Shown piece after piece: positions 54,746 through 64,000 of a DNA stretch of 64,000 nt; position 1 is the first letter of the stretch, and each line of letters begins with the position of its first letter. Below the pieces are notes generated by a model, which made no database searches, was not told the DNA's origin, and was given only the letters and a program-made list of their open reading frames with translations. This DNA is from Roridomyces roridus (taxonomy: Eukaryota; Basidiomycota; Agaricomycetes; Agaricales; Mycenaceae), in assembly GCA_029378245.1 (NCBI GenBank), contig JARKIF010000004.1, positions 2,294,001 through 2,358,000 on the forward strand, given 5' to 3'. A program made the position numbers and the translations under genes.

Positions 54746-57700
54746 TGTGGATGGGGTGGCAGACCGTAGTGCATGTTGAAGTTTAGGGCCCAGGTATTTG
54801 AAGTGAGCTTGGGAAGACCAGTGTCCTGAGCAAATCGGCGTGCACCTTCATCATTAATTAAATCCTTGTGAATATTTATGCCTGTGATAATAGAAACATT
54901 TCGAAATTGTGCTGTGTCCAAGTGTGGGTGTCCGGGGCGATCACTTGCAACTCTTGACCGGAGAAATTCAATATCCTGAGGTGTACAAGCACCAAACCGC
55001 ATATTATCCAATGCAGTCCGCAGCTTTCCATCTTCAACTGTCTGAGTTTTCTGTCTCATGTTCTGCTTTAAGAGGACCACCGTGTTGAACTGATGCCAAA
55101 GGATTCGGCCCAGGATTGCATTCTGTGCCTCATTACTGATTTTATCCATGGTCAAGGAGACATGACAGCTGTACAATGCCCGGCCAGAAACAGGTGGTAG
55201 CTGAGCAAAATCTCCTGCTGTAATGACATTTAACCCCCCAAATTCAATATCATGAACATTGCGAGCCTTGGCAGCTTGGCTAGCTAAAATCTGGAGGTCT
55301 TCGCAGGACACCATGGATATCTCATCCAGCAGGATATACTCAACTCCTTGGATACGCTCATTAATGGCCGCAATGGATGCTGCTTCGTTCGGTATTCCAT
55401 TCAAGTCATCCCTATTCCTGCTCTTGCGTTCCCTTGGGATTTTGAAAACTGAGTGATATGTTGAGCCATTCAACAAGGCAGCAGCAGATCCTGTTGGTCC
55501 AAGAATAAGGTACCGGTACTCCTCTTTCCTTGCCTTGAAAAAATCCTTGATTGCTTCAAACACAGCAGACTTGCCTGACCCTCCCATGCCTCCAAGATAC
55601 ATTCTGAGTGGAGCAGGCTGTGGACTAGAGGCATGGTTTGCAACAATGCGAAAGGCACGCTCCTGCTCTGCATTCAATCGCAATGTCGACCGGAAGCAAA
55701 TCTGATCCATTAACTGAAGGCTCAAGTCAAGACTCAAGGCCGACCTAGGGTGCATGTAGTCATATGAGACAACCTTCACCGTGTCTGTTGTGTGGCCAAA
55801 TTTCTGATCATACTGTGATGCCCGCATATCAGCCATTTTGTTTGCCGTGAGCAATCTGAGTTGTGATTTCAGTATTTCTGACCAGGTTTGCTTAGTCTTA
55901 TAAGGTGCGTTGAACCTTTCAGTATCCATTGTTGCTAAGCCATCTGTGGGAATATTCAGCCATTTTGCACCTTGCAACACATCCCGTATCTCATTCCTGG
56001 CTTTGTACAGGGCTGCCGTTTTGGTTCCAATTGTAATGTCATTGTCATCATCCATGTCGTCCCAAGACACACCAGTTTCAGGATCATTGATGAATTCATC
56101 ATCCTGTGCAAGGGTTGAATGCCTGGTAAACTCACCCTGCTCTGCCAGTTTCTTCCTCATTATGGCATAGTGATCGTCCCGGGCATCATTGCACTCATAT
56201 CGTATATTGAAGTTTCGGATCAACTCCTGCTGGCGCTCCGAGAATGTATGCTCATGGAATGTTTGGTCCCAGGTGGAGCTCCGGTCCTTCAGCTCCCCCG
56301 GATTGCGCCAAGGCTTGAACAGAGTCATGATTGACATACAATAATATTCCCAATCCCCCTTGTCTGCGCGAGGGATCGCACCACCAATAAAATTTGGTAT
56401 CACTGTCCCTAATTTCCGGAAGTCACAATGAACCGAATGTGTCTTGTATGCTGCTGTGTGCTGAGGCAAAAAAGCTCTTCGAGTGTGGGAGCCTTTAGAT
56501 TTACGCATCTCCTTTGCCACAATGACTTCATCCTCATCATTGGAGCTCCAGTCCCTATAATCTGAGTCATTTTTATCATCATTCAGTTCCTCTCCTGAGT
56601 CTTGTTCACCATCGAAATCACTGTCTGTATATTCTTGCTCCAAATGATCAGAATTTTCAAAATTTGCCAGGAGTTGCTCATAACTCTTGATTTCTTCTTC
56701 AAACTCCTGGCGTTCCTTTTTTGTACGGACCTTTTTCTCTGAACACTGAACCCATTCATAGAGATTGACATGCTCATACACAGAGGGCCGGAAACGATAA
56801 TCATCCACTACGGAGCTTGCAATGTATTTGCCATTCTGATGGTGAATGGTCATATAATCCTCTGCAGGCGGCATCTCATCATCCCCATGATCTATCTGGG
56901 ATGTGTTAGAATTCCAATCATTCTTCACAAATGTAACAAATGAGTGCCATGGGAAATTTATGTACTTGTGGCTGCAGTAATGGTCGGGGTTTCCGAGAAT
57001 ATACAAGGAGGCCATCGGGCTGCCAATTTCCATTTTGGTGGACATTGAATTGATCATCTGCCTCATCAAGGTCCTTGCTGTTTCGACATTAGGCCTGTCA
57101 TCTGCACCTGCCTCTGAGTTCCGTTCAAAAACATCAAACACAGATGCAAAGGCCTGGTAAGTTTTCAGGCCCAATTTTGAAATGTAATCAGAGACATATG
57201 AAACCACCGCCTTGACAGCTGTGCCGGACAGTAAGCTAGTAGCATCTGTGTTGGAGCGAGAAAAATAAGTCAAGGCCGGAGAAAAGGTGTTCAGCTGTGG
57301 TTCCCGCTTTTTGATATTCAGGTGGCCATCTGGGCCAACGTGGGTTTTTTCGACAACCTCACGAGGGAAACGGGCCTTGCATATGCCTGTTTTGGACAGA
57401 CAACCGCGGCGCTCATGGTATGGCTGTTTTCTTGAGTTCTTGCTTTTAGACCTCCAGTTCTTTTTGGACTTTTGATCCTCTTTGTCAAGAATTGATTCAC
57501 GACATGTGTGCACGTTCGATCTCAACAGTATCTCATCAACTTCTGACTCATACATCTCAGACCACAAATGAAGCCGCTGGCACTTCTTACAATCTTCACT
57601 GTCCGCAGCAGGATGCTCATCGCACCAGGGAGGCGGGACAGAAGGCAGAGTCAGTGTTGGATTTTCAAGCCCAGGGTCTTCGTCATCTTCTGCGATATTG

Positions 57701-60700
57701 CTATTCGGACGTGCTTGCACACGCTTCTGTACATCAGCAAGAGTACCGCGGATAAAATCACCCTGATGTGCAGATTCCAAGTAGTCTATGAGTCTCTGCC
57801 GGAAGATAGAGTCATCACTCATTAGTCTGTCACGAATTTCTTGAGGTGTAGCAGCATTCTTAATCCACACTAGACTGTGAAGATGTAATGTTAATCTGCC
57901 CTGCTGTTCCACAGTTCCATAGAATCCGGCGGTGTGCCCGTAAAGCCCAGGTTCTTCAGACTGCCAACAGAGAATTTCCTTTATGAAGACTTGAACCATG
58001 AAATGAAAAAAACGTGCAGCAGCGACAGGATTCTTTGACATGAGCAAGTTGCGTTCTTTGGAAGTTGGAATTTCCGGGCGATACACTGTGTCCTCCTGCG
58101 CATAGTATAAAGCAATTGGGTGCTTATTATCAGCCCATGACATTGTCAAAAACCAAGTGGGCGCACCAAGAAAAGCAGTGGTAGACCAGATCTCATTTCT
58201 TTGATGCTTTTTAGAAGTTACGGACCCCATCACATGTGCTCCAACTCCATCCAAGTCATGTAGGAACTCAAAACACTCCTTCTCGACATCACTAGCCGGC
58301 TTGACATGCTCACCAGCTACCATGCGGTCTACAATTTGGGCCACAACCTCCCGGTTTCTGGATAAGACTTCAAGCCGGCGAGCGGCGTTGGGAAACTTCG
58401 AGCGTTGAACAAAGATTCTACTGCCATTACTAGACCCTTTTAGCTGTTCCTGGTTGAAAGCCACCATTGGGAAATAAACCTCCTTTTGAAAGCGTTTATC
58501 ATGATACAACAGAAGATTCTTCTTGCGTGTCAAGTCTGATACTATGTTCCTATGAGCAGAATGACCAATTCCGCCTTTCCCATACGGAAATAACCACGGA
58601 AACATGCCAGGATAGGCCTCAACATTACGATACATTGACTCAGGAGTGTCACTTCTACCAATAGCAAGCATGCTGCCCTTGTTGGCCAAGTGTTGCAAGG
58701 CAACGGCTTTGATTGTCTCCATAGATGCTGTTGAATATTCATGCCCAGTCAAACCATGCACTGCAAATGTGCATTCACCCTCTGTTGTTCCATACTCTTC
58801 ATTCGTATCAAACACGCTGCGAGCTTCAATAGGTATTGAATCCTCAGGAACGCCTTCAGTTCGTTTGTAGTCCACAACGACAGGAATATCACGGTGTGAA
58901 TATGACAGGAGGTTTTCCCGGGAAATCTCCAGATCTGTGTATCCCTCATGGTTAAGCTTCAGCCATTCGAGAGCCTCAGCAACCTTGTTGCGCCTGACAA
59001 GCATTGGTGTTCGATCAAAATCTTCCTGGGTTGGGGCTGCAGACCCGGTGAAAATGAAAGCCAAAACCTGGTTCATTTCATCTCGAGAGGGAGGCAGTTT
59101 CAAATAAACTTTCAATGCAGGTTGTGCGAACATGATTGCATTTGCATGCATACGAACCCTTCCTGAATTGACCCTAATGACACAACGGTTGTGTCTAACA
59201 CGCGCAATCATGACCTGTTCTGCATAGGTCAATCCTTTGAGTTGTTCTGGGACTACACCAATCCAACCATAATTTGCCAATGCTTCGTGTGGGATTGTAC
59301 CCTTTGAGACAGAAACCTCACATCTAACACAGATATCTGTGCATCCTTCAGCCAAGACAGGACCAGGTAACTCCTCAATCGGATCCGACAAGCAGAATCG
59401 CTCCTTGCGTGTTGCGTCGGAATTCCTGAGATGATCCAAAGACCTGTGATAATGTGCAAGTGGTGTCAATTCATCGAGCCGTGTCAACTGCCCACAAACG
59501 GCACAACCTGATTCAATAAATTGTGGAGGCTGAACTGCTTGTGCCGAACCTGTTACAATCCGATGCACAGTCTGAGCAGAATTAGGCCGCGGTGGAAATT
59601 CAGCTCCCTTCAGATGTTCTGATTCAGACCTTCGCTGGAACCGAAATTGAGCTGCCTTTGAAGTGGTCTCTCTCTCTGTGAACTGATCCAGGGCATTTGA
59701 GGCGGGTTGATTTGACAATTTCCGTCTTGTGTAGGCTTCGGCATTGGCCATACGTTGGTCTCTCTTCTTTCTAAGATTCTTACGACTCACTGGTGTCATT
59801 ATAGTCAAAATCTCGGGACAATGATTGCAGCCATGCTCCATCATCAAGTCACGGGCTTCTGAAACTTTGAATCTAGAGGGGATCCAGACATTGTGTAATT
59901 TGGAAAGTGAGATCAGCTCTGGACGTGTTAAGTTCGGCAAAGCTTTGTGAAGGTTAATTTGAACAGCGACACAGCCAGTGTTCCTCTTCAAAGCAGGCCC
60001 GACATCATCTACGAGGCATTGATATTCAAATAAAAATGTATAATCATCCAAGAGGCCGAAGTTATTATGATTCTCAACGCTCGTAACAACCGATGCGCCA
60101 AATTCAAAGCGATGACCGCCCCCAATCAGCATTTGGGTATTCAGAGAGTCAAAGTGGGTGGCTGTTTGTGTCCACGAATATGGAGCACGTGAAAGATACA
60201 CACATGGAACAAGGACAAACAACAACACGATGGCGAGTAATGTGCATGTGCGAAGGATTGAGTTCGAACCAGCTTTGATCAAAAATATGTAACAGACGCT
60301 TAGCATGCCACATGCGGGCCAATTTGCTTCATTTATGATGCCCACAAAGGGCGGTATAACATAGGCTTCACTCGATTGAGTGCATGAGTCGCTGGTTGTA
60401 CCGCTCCCGGTAGCCCAGCTTTCACAAAGGCACAAAGCAACCGGTCCTGAACGGACGACTGAGATCAGTTGTGTACAACAGATCCCGGCACCCCAACTGT
60501 CGGAGGGGTACACAGATATGGCGATTTTTACTAGGAAGAAGTAAGAAATCAAATTGGATAGAATGAGTGAGTTGCACGGACAATAGTTCCGGGGCAGACA
60601 GGAATCATCTATGCCCCCGCTCCAAAAAGCACCGGAGGCAGTCATGGCAGCAGCCCCAGTTGAAAAACCCGCCAAGAACAATGCAGGGGCATAGGAAACA

Positions 60701-60990
60701 GATGTGTGATTGACCGAGGCCGAGGCCGAGGCTTGAACGCGCCTGAGGCAGCGGTTGGAGGTCGCACAGGCTAGCCCCATAGTGTGTCGTGGCGTATCCG
60801 ATGGATAGTGGTCCGGGGAGCTGGATATCCGCCCGGGAGGTGACGGCAAGCATTGCCAAGTTGAACCCCAGTCAGATGAAACATCGGCCCAGAGTGTGAG
60901 CCAGCAAATAAAGTGCAGAATTGCGAGCGTAGCGAGCATTGTGAAGGAGATGAGGGCGAGGAACAAGTGGTGATTCGAATCTCGGAGCAT
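54718..60990 (-). CDS. Helitron Rep-helicase (HUH endonuclease plus PIF1-type helicase)
   Basis: Main replication protein of a rolling-circle Helitron transposon. A cysteine-rich N-terminal domain (CAVCGQL, CTDICVRCEVSVSKGTIPHE, GLTYAEQVMIARVRHN) leads to the Rep domain with the HUH motif LHLHSLVW (57877-57885) and the paired tyrosines YVSDYISK (about 57185-57205). An acidic linker follows, then the helicase: Walker A GGMGGSGKSAVF (about 55566-55594), Walker B LLDEIS and QLPPVSGRALYS. The frame breaks after about residue 2085; the final helicase motifs continue at 53051-54745. The first 300 or so residues (60990-60090) are hydrophobic and unlike Helitron proteins, so the true start is probably nearer 60.0 kb. 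Confidence 0.88.
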   Translation of the reverse strand: MLRDSNHHLFLALISFTMLATLAILHFICWLTLWADVSSDWGSTWQCLPSPPGRISSSPDHYPSDTPRHTMGLACATSNRCLRRVQASASASVNHTSVSYAPALFLAGFSTGAAAMTASGAFWSGGIDDSCLPRNYCPCNSLILSNLISYFFLVKIAISVYPSDSWGAGICCTQLISVVRSGPVALCLCESWATGSGTTSDSCTQSSEAYVIPPFVGIINEANWPACGMLSVCYIFLIKAGSNSILRTCTLLAIVLLFVLVPCVYLSRAPYSWTQTATHFDSLNTQMLIGGGHRFEFGASVVTSVENHNNFGLLDDYTFLFEYQCLVDDVGPALKRNTGCVAVQINLHKALPNLTRPELISLSKLHNVWIPSRFKVSEARDLMMEHGCNHCPEILTIMTPVSRKNLRKKRDQRMANAEAYTRRKLSNQPASNALDQFTERETTSKAAQFRFQRRSESEHLKGAEFPPRPNSAQTVHRIVTGSAQAVQPPQFIESGCAVCGQLTRLDELTPLAHYHRSLDHLRNSDATRKERFCLSDPIEELPGPVLAEGCTDICVRCEVSVSKGTIPHEALANYGWIGVVPEQLKGLTYAEQVMIARVRHNRCVIRVNSGRVRMHANAIMFAQPALKVYLKLPPSRDEMNQVLAFIFTGSAAPTQEDFDRTPMLVRRNKVAEALEWLKLNHEGYTDLEISRENLLSYSHRDIPVVVDYKRTEGVPEDSIPIEARSVFDTNEEYGTTEGECTFAVHGLTGHEYSTASMETIKAVALQHLANKGSMLAIGRSDTPESMYRNVEAYPGMFPWLFPYGKGGIGHSAHRNIVSDLTRKKNLLLYHDKRFQKEVYFPMVAFNQEQLKGSSNGSRIFVQRSKFPNAARRLEVLSRNREVVAQIVDRMVAGEHVKPASDVEKECFEFLHDLDGVGAHVMGSVTSKKHQRNEIWSTTAFLGAPTWFLTMSWADNKHPIALYYAQEDTVYRPEIPTSKERNLLMSKNPVAAARFFHFMVQVFIKEILCWQSEEPGLYGHTAGFYGTVEQQGRLTLHLHSLVWIKNAATPQEIRDRLMSDDSIFRQRLIDYLESAHQGDFIRGTLADVQKRVQARPNSNIAEDDEDPGLENPTLTLPSVPPPWCDEHPAADSEDCKKCQRLHLWSEMYESEVDEILLRSNVHTCRESILDKEDQKSKKNWRSKSKNSRKQPYHERRGCLSKTGICKARFPREVVEKTHVGPDGHLNIKKREPQLNTFSPALTYFSRSNTDATSLLSGTAVKAVVSYVSDYISKLGLKTYQAFASVFDVFERNSEAGADDRPNVETARTLMRQMINSMSTKMEIGSPMASLYILGNPDHYCSHKYINFPWHSFVTFVKNDWNSNTSQIDHGDDEMPPAEDYMTIHHQNGKYIASSVVDDYRFRPSVYEHVNLYEWVQCSEKKVRTKKERQEFEEEIKSYEQLLANFENSDHLEQEYTDSDFDGEQDSGEELNDDKNDSDYRDWSSNDEDEVIVAKEMRKSKGSHTRRAFLPQHTAAYKTHSVHCDFRKLGTVIPNFIGGAIPRADKGDWEYYCMSIMTLFKPWRNPGELKDRSSTWDQTFHEHTFSERQQELIRNFNIRYECNDARDDHYAIMRKKLAEQGEFTRHSTLAQDDEFINDPETGVSWDDMDDDNDITIGTKTAALYKARNEIRDVLQGAKWLNIPTDGLATMDTERFNAPYKTKQTWSEILKSQLRLLTANKMADMRASQYDQKFGHTTDTVKVVSYDYMHPRSALSLDLSLQLMDQICFRSTLRLNAEQERAFRIVANHASSPQPAPLRMYLGGMGGSGKSAVFEAIKDFFKARKEEYRYLILGPTGSAAALLNGSTYHSVFKIPRERKSRNRDDLNGIPNEAASIAAINERIQGVEYILLDEISMVSCEDLQILASQAAKARNVHDIEFGGLNVITAGDFAQLPPVSGRALYSCHVSLTMDKISNEAQNAILGRILWHQFNTVVLLKQNMRQKTQTVEDGKLRTALDNMRFGACTPQDIEFLRSRVASDRPGHPHLDTAQFRNVSIITGINIHKDLINDEGARRFAQDTGLPKLTSNTWALNFNMHYGLPPHPQWLNTYLDV

Positions 60991-62427
60991 CAGACAAGGA
61001 TCGATAATGGCCAGTGCTCAGTTGCCGGCGTTTCGTACCCTCGGTGATTTTTACACTCAGTCGGCTTGCGTGGACAATCCGAGCGCGTCGCCCGGGAATT
61101 CAAAGACCGATGAATTCAAAAGGGGTCAGTACACATATGTTGTAGAGATACAATCTGACTACTGTCTCGACCGGCACCCGCATACCGAGTCGCAAGCTGT
61201 CTTGGTAAGATACAAATTAATTAGAATGACGAAGCGTGATGGGAGAGGAGACACATACCGTCGTTGTGCTCCTCGGCGTCTCCTCTATTGAAAGGTTGTC
61301 GGTGTGGCATGTATGGGTTTTTCCGCAGTGAATAACAGTCGTGCATTTGAGCAATACACTCACGGCAAGTGCAGCGATGGAGTATTCGCGGTTAGGGAGC
61401 ATCCGGGCGGTAGGTGTCTGACCCAAGCACTTGTCTGTTGAATGAGGCGGGTTTGGGGAGGAGGGACAGAGGGACAGCGGCTGGAATTGGTATGGGATGG
61501 GATGAGGCGAGGCGACGGCTCACATTAGTCTCTCCCATAGAAGTCAGGCTCGGTAAGTAGAGTTCTGAATAGCCACGCACCAGATTGGTTGCATCATCCG
61601 CGGCATGTTAAATACGCTCCCGGCGATGCCACCCGCCTCGGGTAGAGCGTGGTGGGAGCACAGATTGTCGCCGACAGCTAGTGGGAAGTCTGAATGCCGG
61701 CGGGCCGGGACCAGGGTTATGGCAACAGGAAGGCAATGAGGAAAGGGAAAGGTCGATTCAGAGCATCTGGCAGTGTATCGAAAAGGTAAGCCGGTGTCGA
61801 AGACACATGAATGACGACGCACCTTGTAGGGCTCGCGCAACGTTGCCAGGCCCAGGTCAATGCAGTCTTTGTTTCCACTCCGGACCACTCGAGGGAGTAT
61901 CCATTTACGACAGAGAAGGGGGGCATGCCAGTGCTGACTTCGATATGAGGGAGAAGATGGATAGATGGCTGCCGAGTTTGAGTCATGATTAAGATCGACG
62001 GTTGCGCACGGACCAGGCCAGTCGCAACCAAAAGCGACGTAAGACGGTGCCGAGTGCCCAAAGTACTGCCCGGATTTAGGCTCGGAGTTCAACCACTGGG
62101 GCAGTACGGAGCCAGGAGAAACAAGCAGAAACTGCTCCCAGAGTTTGACAGCACTAACAACAAATAACGACAAGTTCAATGACATCATGCTTGAATTGAT
62201 ACAAAATCCTCGGTAGAAAATCGATGCCAAGAACGAGTCCTAAAAGGGTTTAGGACTCGTAAGGCTTGCTGAGATATCTCCTGAGTCAAATGCAGCAGCG
62301 ATGGTCAGAGTACTCACACATGCTCTGCTCCTAGAATCAAGCCTAGTGAGATCACGCGCAAGAAAATACAGGTGCACGAACATAGACATGCTCCCTTCCG
62401 TAGATCACAGCCCCCTGCGGGATTGAT
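60991..62427. other. unrecognised coding-like segments
   Basis: A long minus-strand frame (61544-62230) starts near NLSLFVVSAVKLWEQFLLVS and could be an exon of a membrane or secreted protein. On the plus strand 61007-61130 reads MASAQLPAFRTLGDFYTQSA then DEFKRG before a GTCAGT donor, like a first exon. I could not assemble either into a gene or assign a family. Confidence 0.3.
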
Positions 62428-64000
62428 TCAATTCACCGTGTGGTTAGAAGAGAGAAAGCGCACATTTGTCGCAGCACTCAAAGAGGGTTGACCCTTAACG
62501 CTATGGGCAGACCCTGTCAATAAAAGTGTACTGGACTGCGGAAGAACCCACGTTGTCGACGTGTAGTACAGCGGCACAGGATACCCCTTGACATTGCCAC
62601 TCAAGGTCATAGGAGAAGCCAGGTCGTAGTATCCATTGATATTCAGACTACTAAAAGCAGCAATGGGTACTTGCAAATCAAATATTCAGTACAATAAATC
62701 TTGAATGGGTAGGAAGGATCAACTCACTCGTGAAAGTTCCACAAGTCATGAGGGTCGCGCCCTCAGTGGCGCGTTTGGATAGAGTGTGGTAGATTGCTTC
62801 TTCCTTGGAATAATAGTCGCCAATGTCGGTGTTGTTCAGAGTCGGGATGAAATACCCCTCCCGGAGGAACTCTTCCTCGCCGATATGCCTCCGAGACAGC
62901 GCAGGCGTATCCCCCGCATACGGATCACTATGAACAAGCTCAACCTTCGACGGGTTGAATCATACACTGCGCACCAATTCGAAACGCCGGCACTGATGTC
63001 GGACTCCACGGCAGGGCAGAAGAGATGAGGGGAGGTCAGAGTGAACGAAAAAGCATCGGAACTGGTTCGTAACTCGTTTCGGAACTGGATTGAATTTCAA
63101 CGGATAATCGACGATAATCGAAATTGATCTTTGACCACCCTCGACGCGAATCGGAACTGTCAGAATCGATTCTGGTCGATTCTCAGCTATTAACCGAGTT
63201 ACGATCCAGTTCCGACCGAGTTACGAATTGAGTTCCTCCTCTCGAGGAGGAACTCCTCAAAATTTCGGAACTCGACTTTCGATTCTTGGTCGGAACTCGA
63301 CCAAAACTCGACCCAGAATCGAATCGAGTTCCGATCGAGTTCCGACTTCGTTTCGTCCACTCTGACCTCCCCTATCACCAGGGAGGAAGGGTATGGCGCG
63401 CTTGTCGAGTTTGGTCTCCTCACGAAGGCCTGCACGCTCCCAGCTACTTGTGGGGCGGACGGTACGCGGAGACGGATTGAGAGAGGATCTCTCGCCGACC
63501 GAGGCTGAATACGCCAGTGGTTGACCAGCGAAGGCTTCGAGCGCGGTGCGGCGTTTCCTGCTCGTAGAATTATCCGCCGCGGTTGGCTCGTCAATACTGT
63601 TGAAGCAGCCAGAACCTAAGTCACTTTGAATCGAATAGAACGTGGTTGATACTCAATGTGCATCAGCACTCAGGTGATTATAACAACAACTAGGGACGCA
63701 CAGGGGGCGGCTTCCCAAAAAAGCACGGATTCCGTTAGCCCGGCGTTGAGATTGACTCCGTACACTGGTGTGATACAAAAGTTTGGCGCCACCTGTTGGA
63801 TGTTAAGCTGATTCCCACTGGGTTAAGTATGGACCTACCGCATTCGAGACACTTCCTGTAACAGACAGACCCGCGAACAAATCCGCTTCCACAAAGATTT
63901 GTCCATCAATAAGACTCCCGCCGAGAACACTGATGCCGAGTTGCAGGCTTGGTACAAGATGAACATCCGCAGAGCCTGTGAGTTCAACATTCCACCCAAC
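62428..64000 (-). pseudogene. secreted protein gene, 5' end beyond right edge, MITE-interrupted
   Basis: The window-edge exon reads VELTGSADVHLVPSLQLGIS, GGSLIDGQIFVEADLFAGLS, then, after a 45-base intron, APNFCITPVYGVNLNAGLTE. Later exons give STSRKRRTALEAFAGQPLAY, LDKRAIPFLPGD, [MITE], LFCPAVESDISAGVSNW, ALSRRHIGEEEFLREGYFIP and, last, AAFSSLNINGYYDLASPMTL with the stop at 62428. The beta-rich repeat pattern resembles fungal secreted proteins with DUF7223-like domains, sometimes found with chitin-active enzymes; the name is tentative. Frame continuity after the MITE needs small adjustments, so the gene is probably inactive. Confidence 0.5.
63028..63373. mobile_element. MITE, 346 bases, in a coding exon
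   Basis: Inverted ends AGGGGAGGTCAGAGTG.ACGAAA. The interior repeats GGAACTCGA/TCGAGTTCC motifs on both strands. It sits in the minus-strand codons for LPGD|LFCP, with the short repeat GAT/CAT as a possible target duplication. No coding capacity. Confidence 0.78.

Noticed and set aside
60090..60990. The first 300 residues of the long minus-strand ORF as part of the Helitron protein
   Set aside because: Hydrophobic, signal-like sequence unlike any Helitron N-terminus. The recognisable N-terminal domain starts near LPNLTRPELISLSKLHNVW, so the extension is probably host or flank DNA.

Overview
The window is nuclear DNA of a filamentous fungus, almost certainly a mushroom-forming basidiomycete (Agaricomycetes). 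The genes have many 45-60 base GT-AG introns. The families are typical of that group: a DUF6534 membrane protein, divergent F-box proteins, SRPK-like kinases, LysM proteins, a CBM18-GH18 chitinase and a Helitron helicase. Three nuclear tRNA-Lys genes with anticodon-loop introns agree with this. I cannot name the species. About half of the window is mobile or repeat DNA, and several insertions lie inside gene bodies.

Layout. 1-5.8 kb: an MFS transporter cut by the left edge, two tRNA-Lys genes, a DUF6534 protein and a short tRNA-like fragment. 5.8-26.2 kb: a large inverted duplication. The left arm carries SDR(-), F-box(-), kinase(+); the right arm carries kinase(-), F-box(+), SDR(+). Between the arms sits single-copy ATG13 (autophagy initiation), flanked by a dispersed repeat built round a tRNA T-loop-like motif. 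Decay is reciprocal: the left arm keeps the whole SDR, while the right arm keeps the whole F-box gene and an apparently whole kinase. 27.9-30.3 kb: a Mutator-like element with near-perfect 87-base terminal repeats, each holding a hairpin whose stem covaries between the two ends. 31-33.6 kb: a third F-box gene and a third tRNA-Lys.

33.6-46.7 kb is a chitin-related pair. A secreted multi-LysM gene (minus strand) faces away from a two-CBM18, GH18 chitinase (plus strand). The chitinase looks intact. The LysM gene is broken by three insertions, and removing each one restores its reading frame. 46.7-53 kb is gene-poor and holds a GC-rich MITE, a foldback element, a solo LTR nested in that foldback, and fragments of unrecognised genes. 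53-61 kb is a Helitron replication protein (HUH endonuclease plus PIF1-type helicase) with a ubiquitin-protease-like tail and one frameshift. 62.4 kb to the right edge is a secreted protein gene interrupted by a small MITE.

All calls come from reading the sequence and translations by eye. Family names rest on remembered motifs, and exon limits are predictions.
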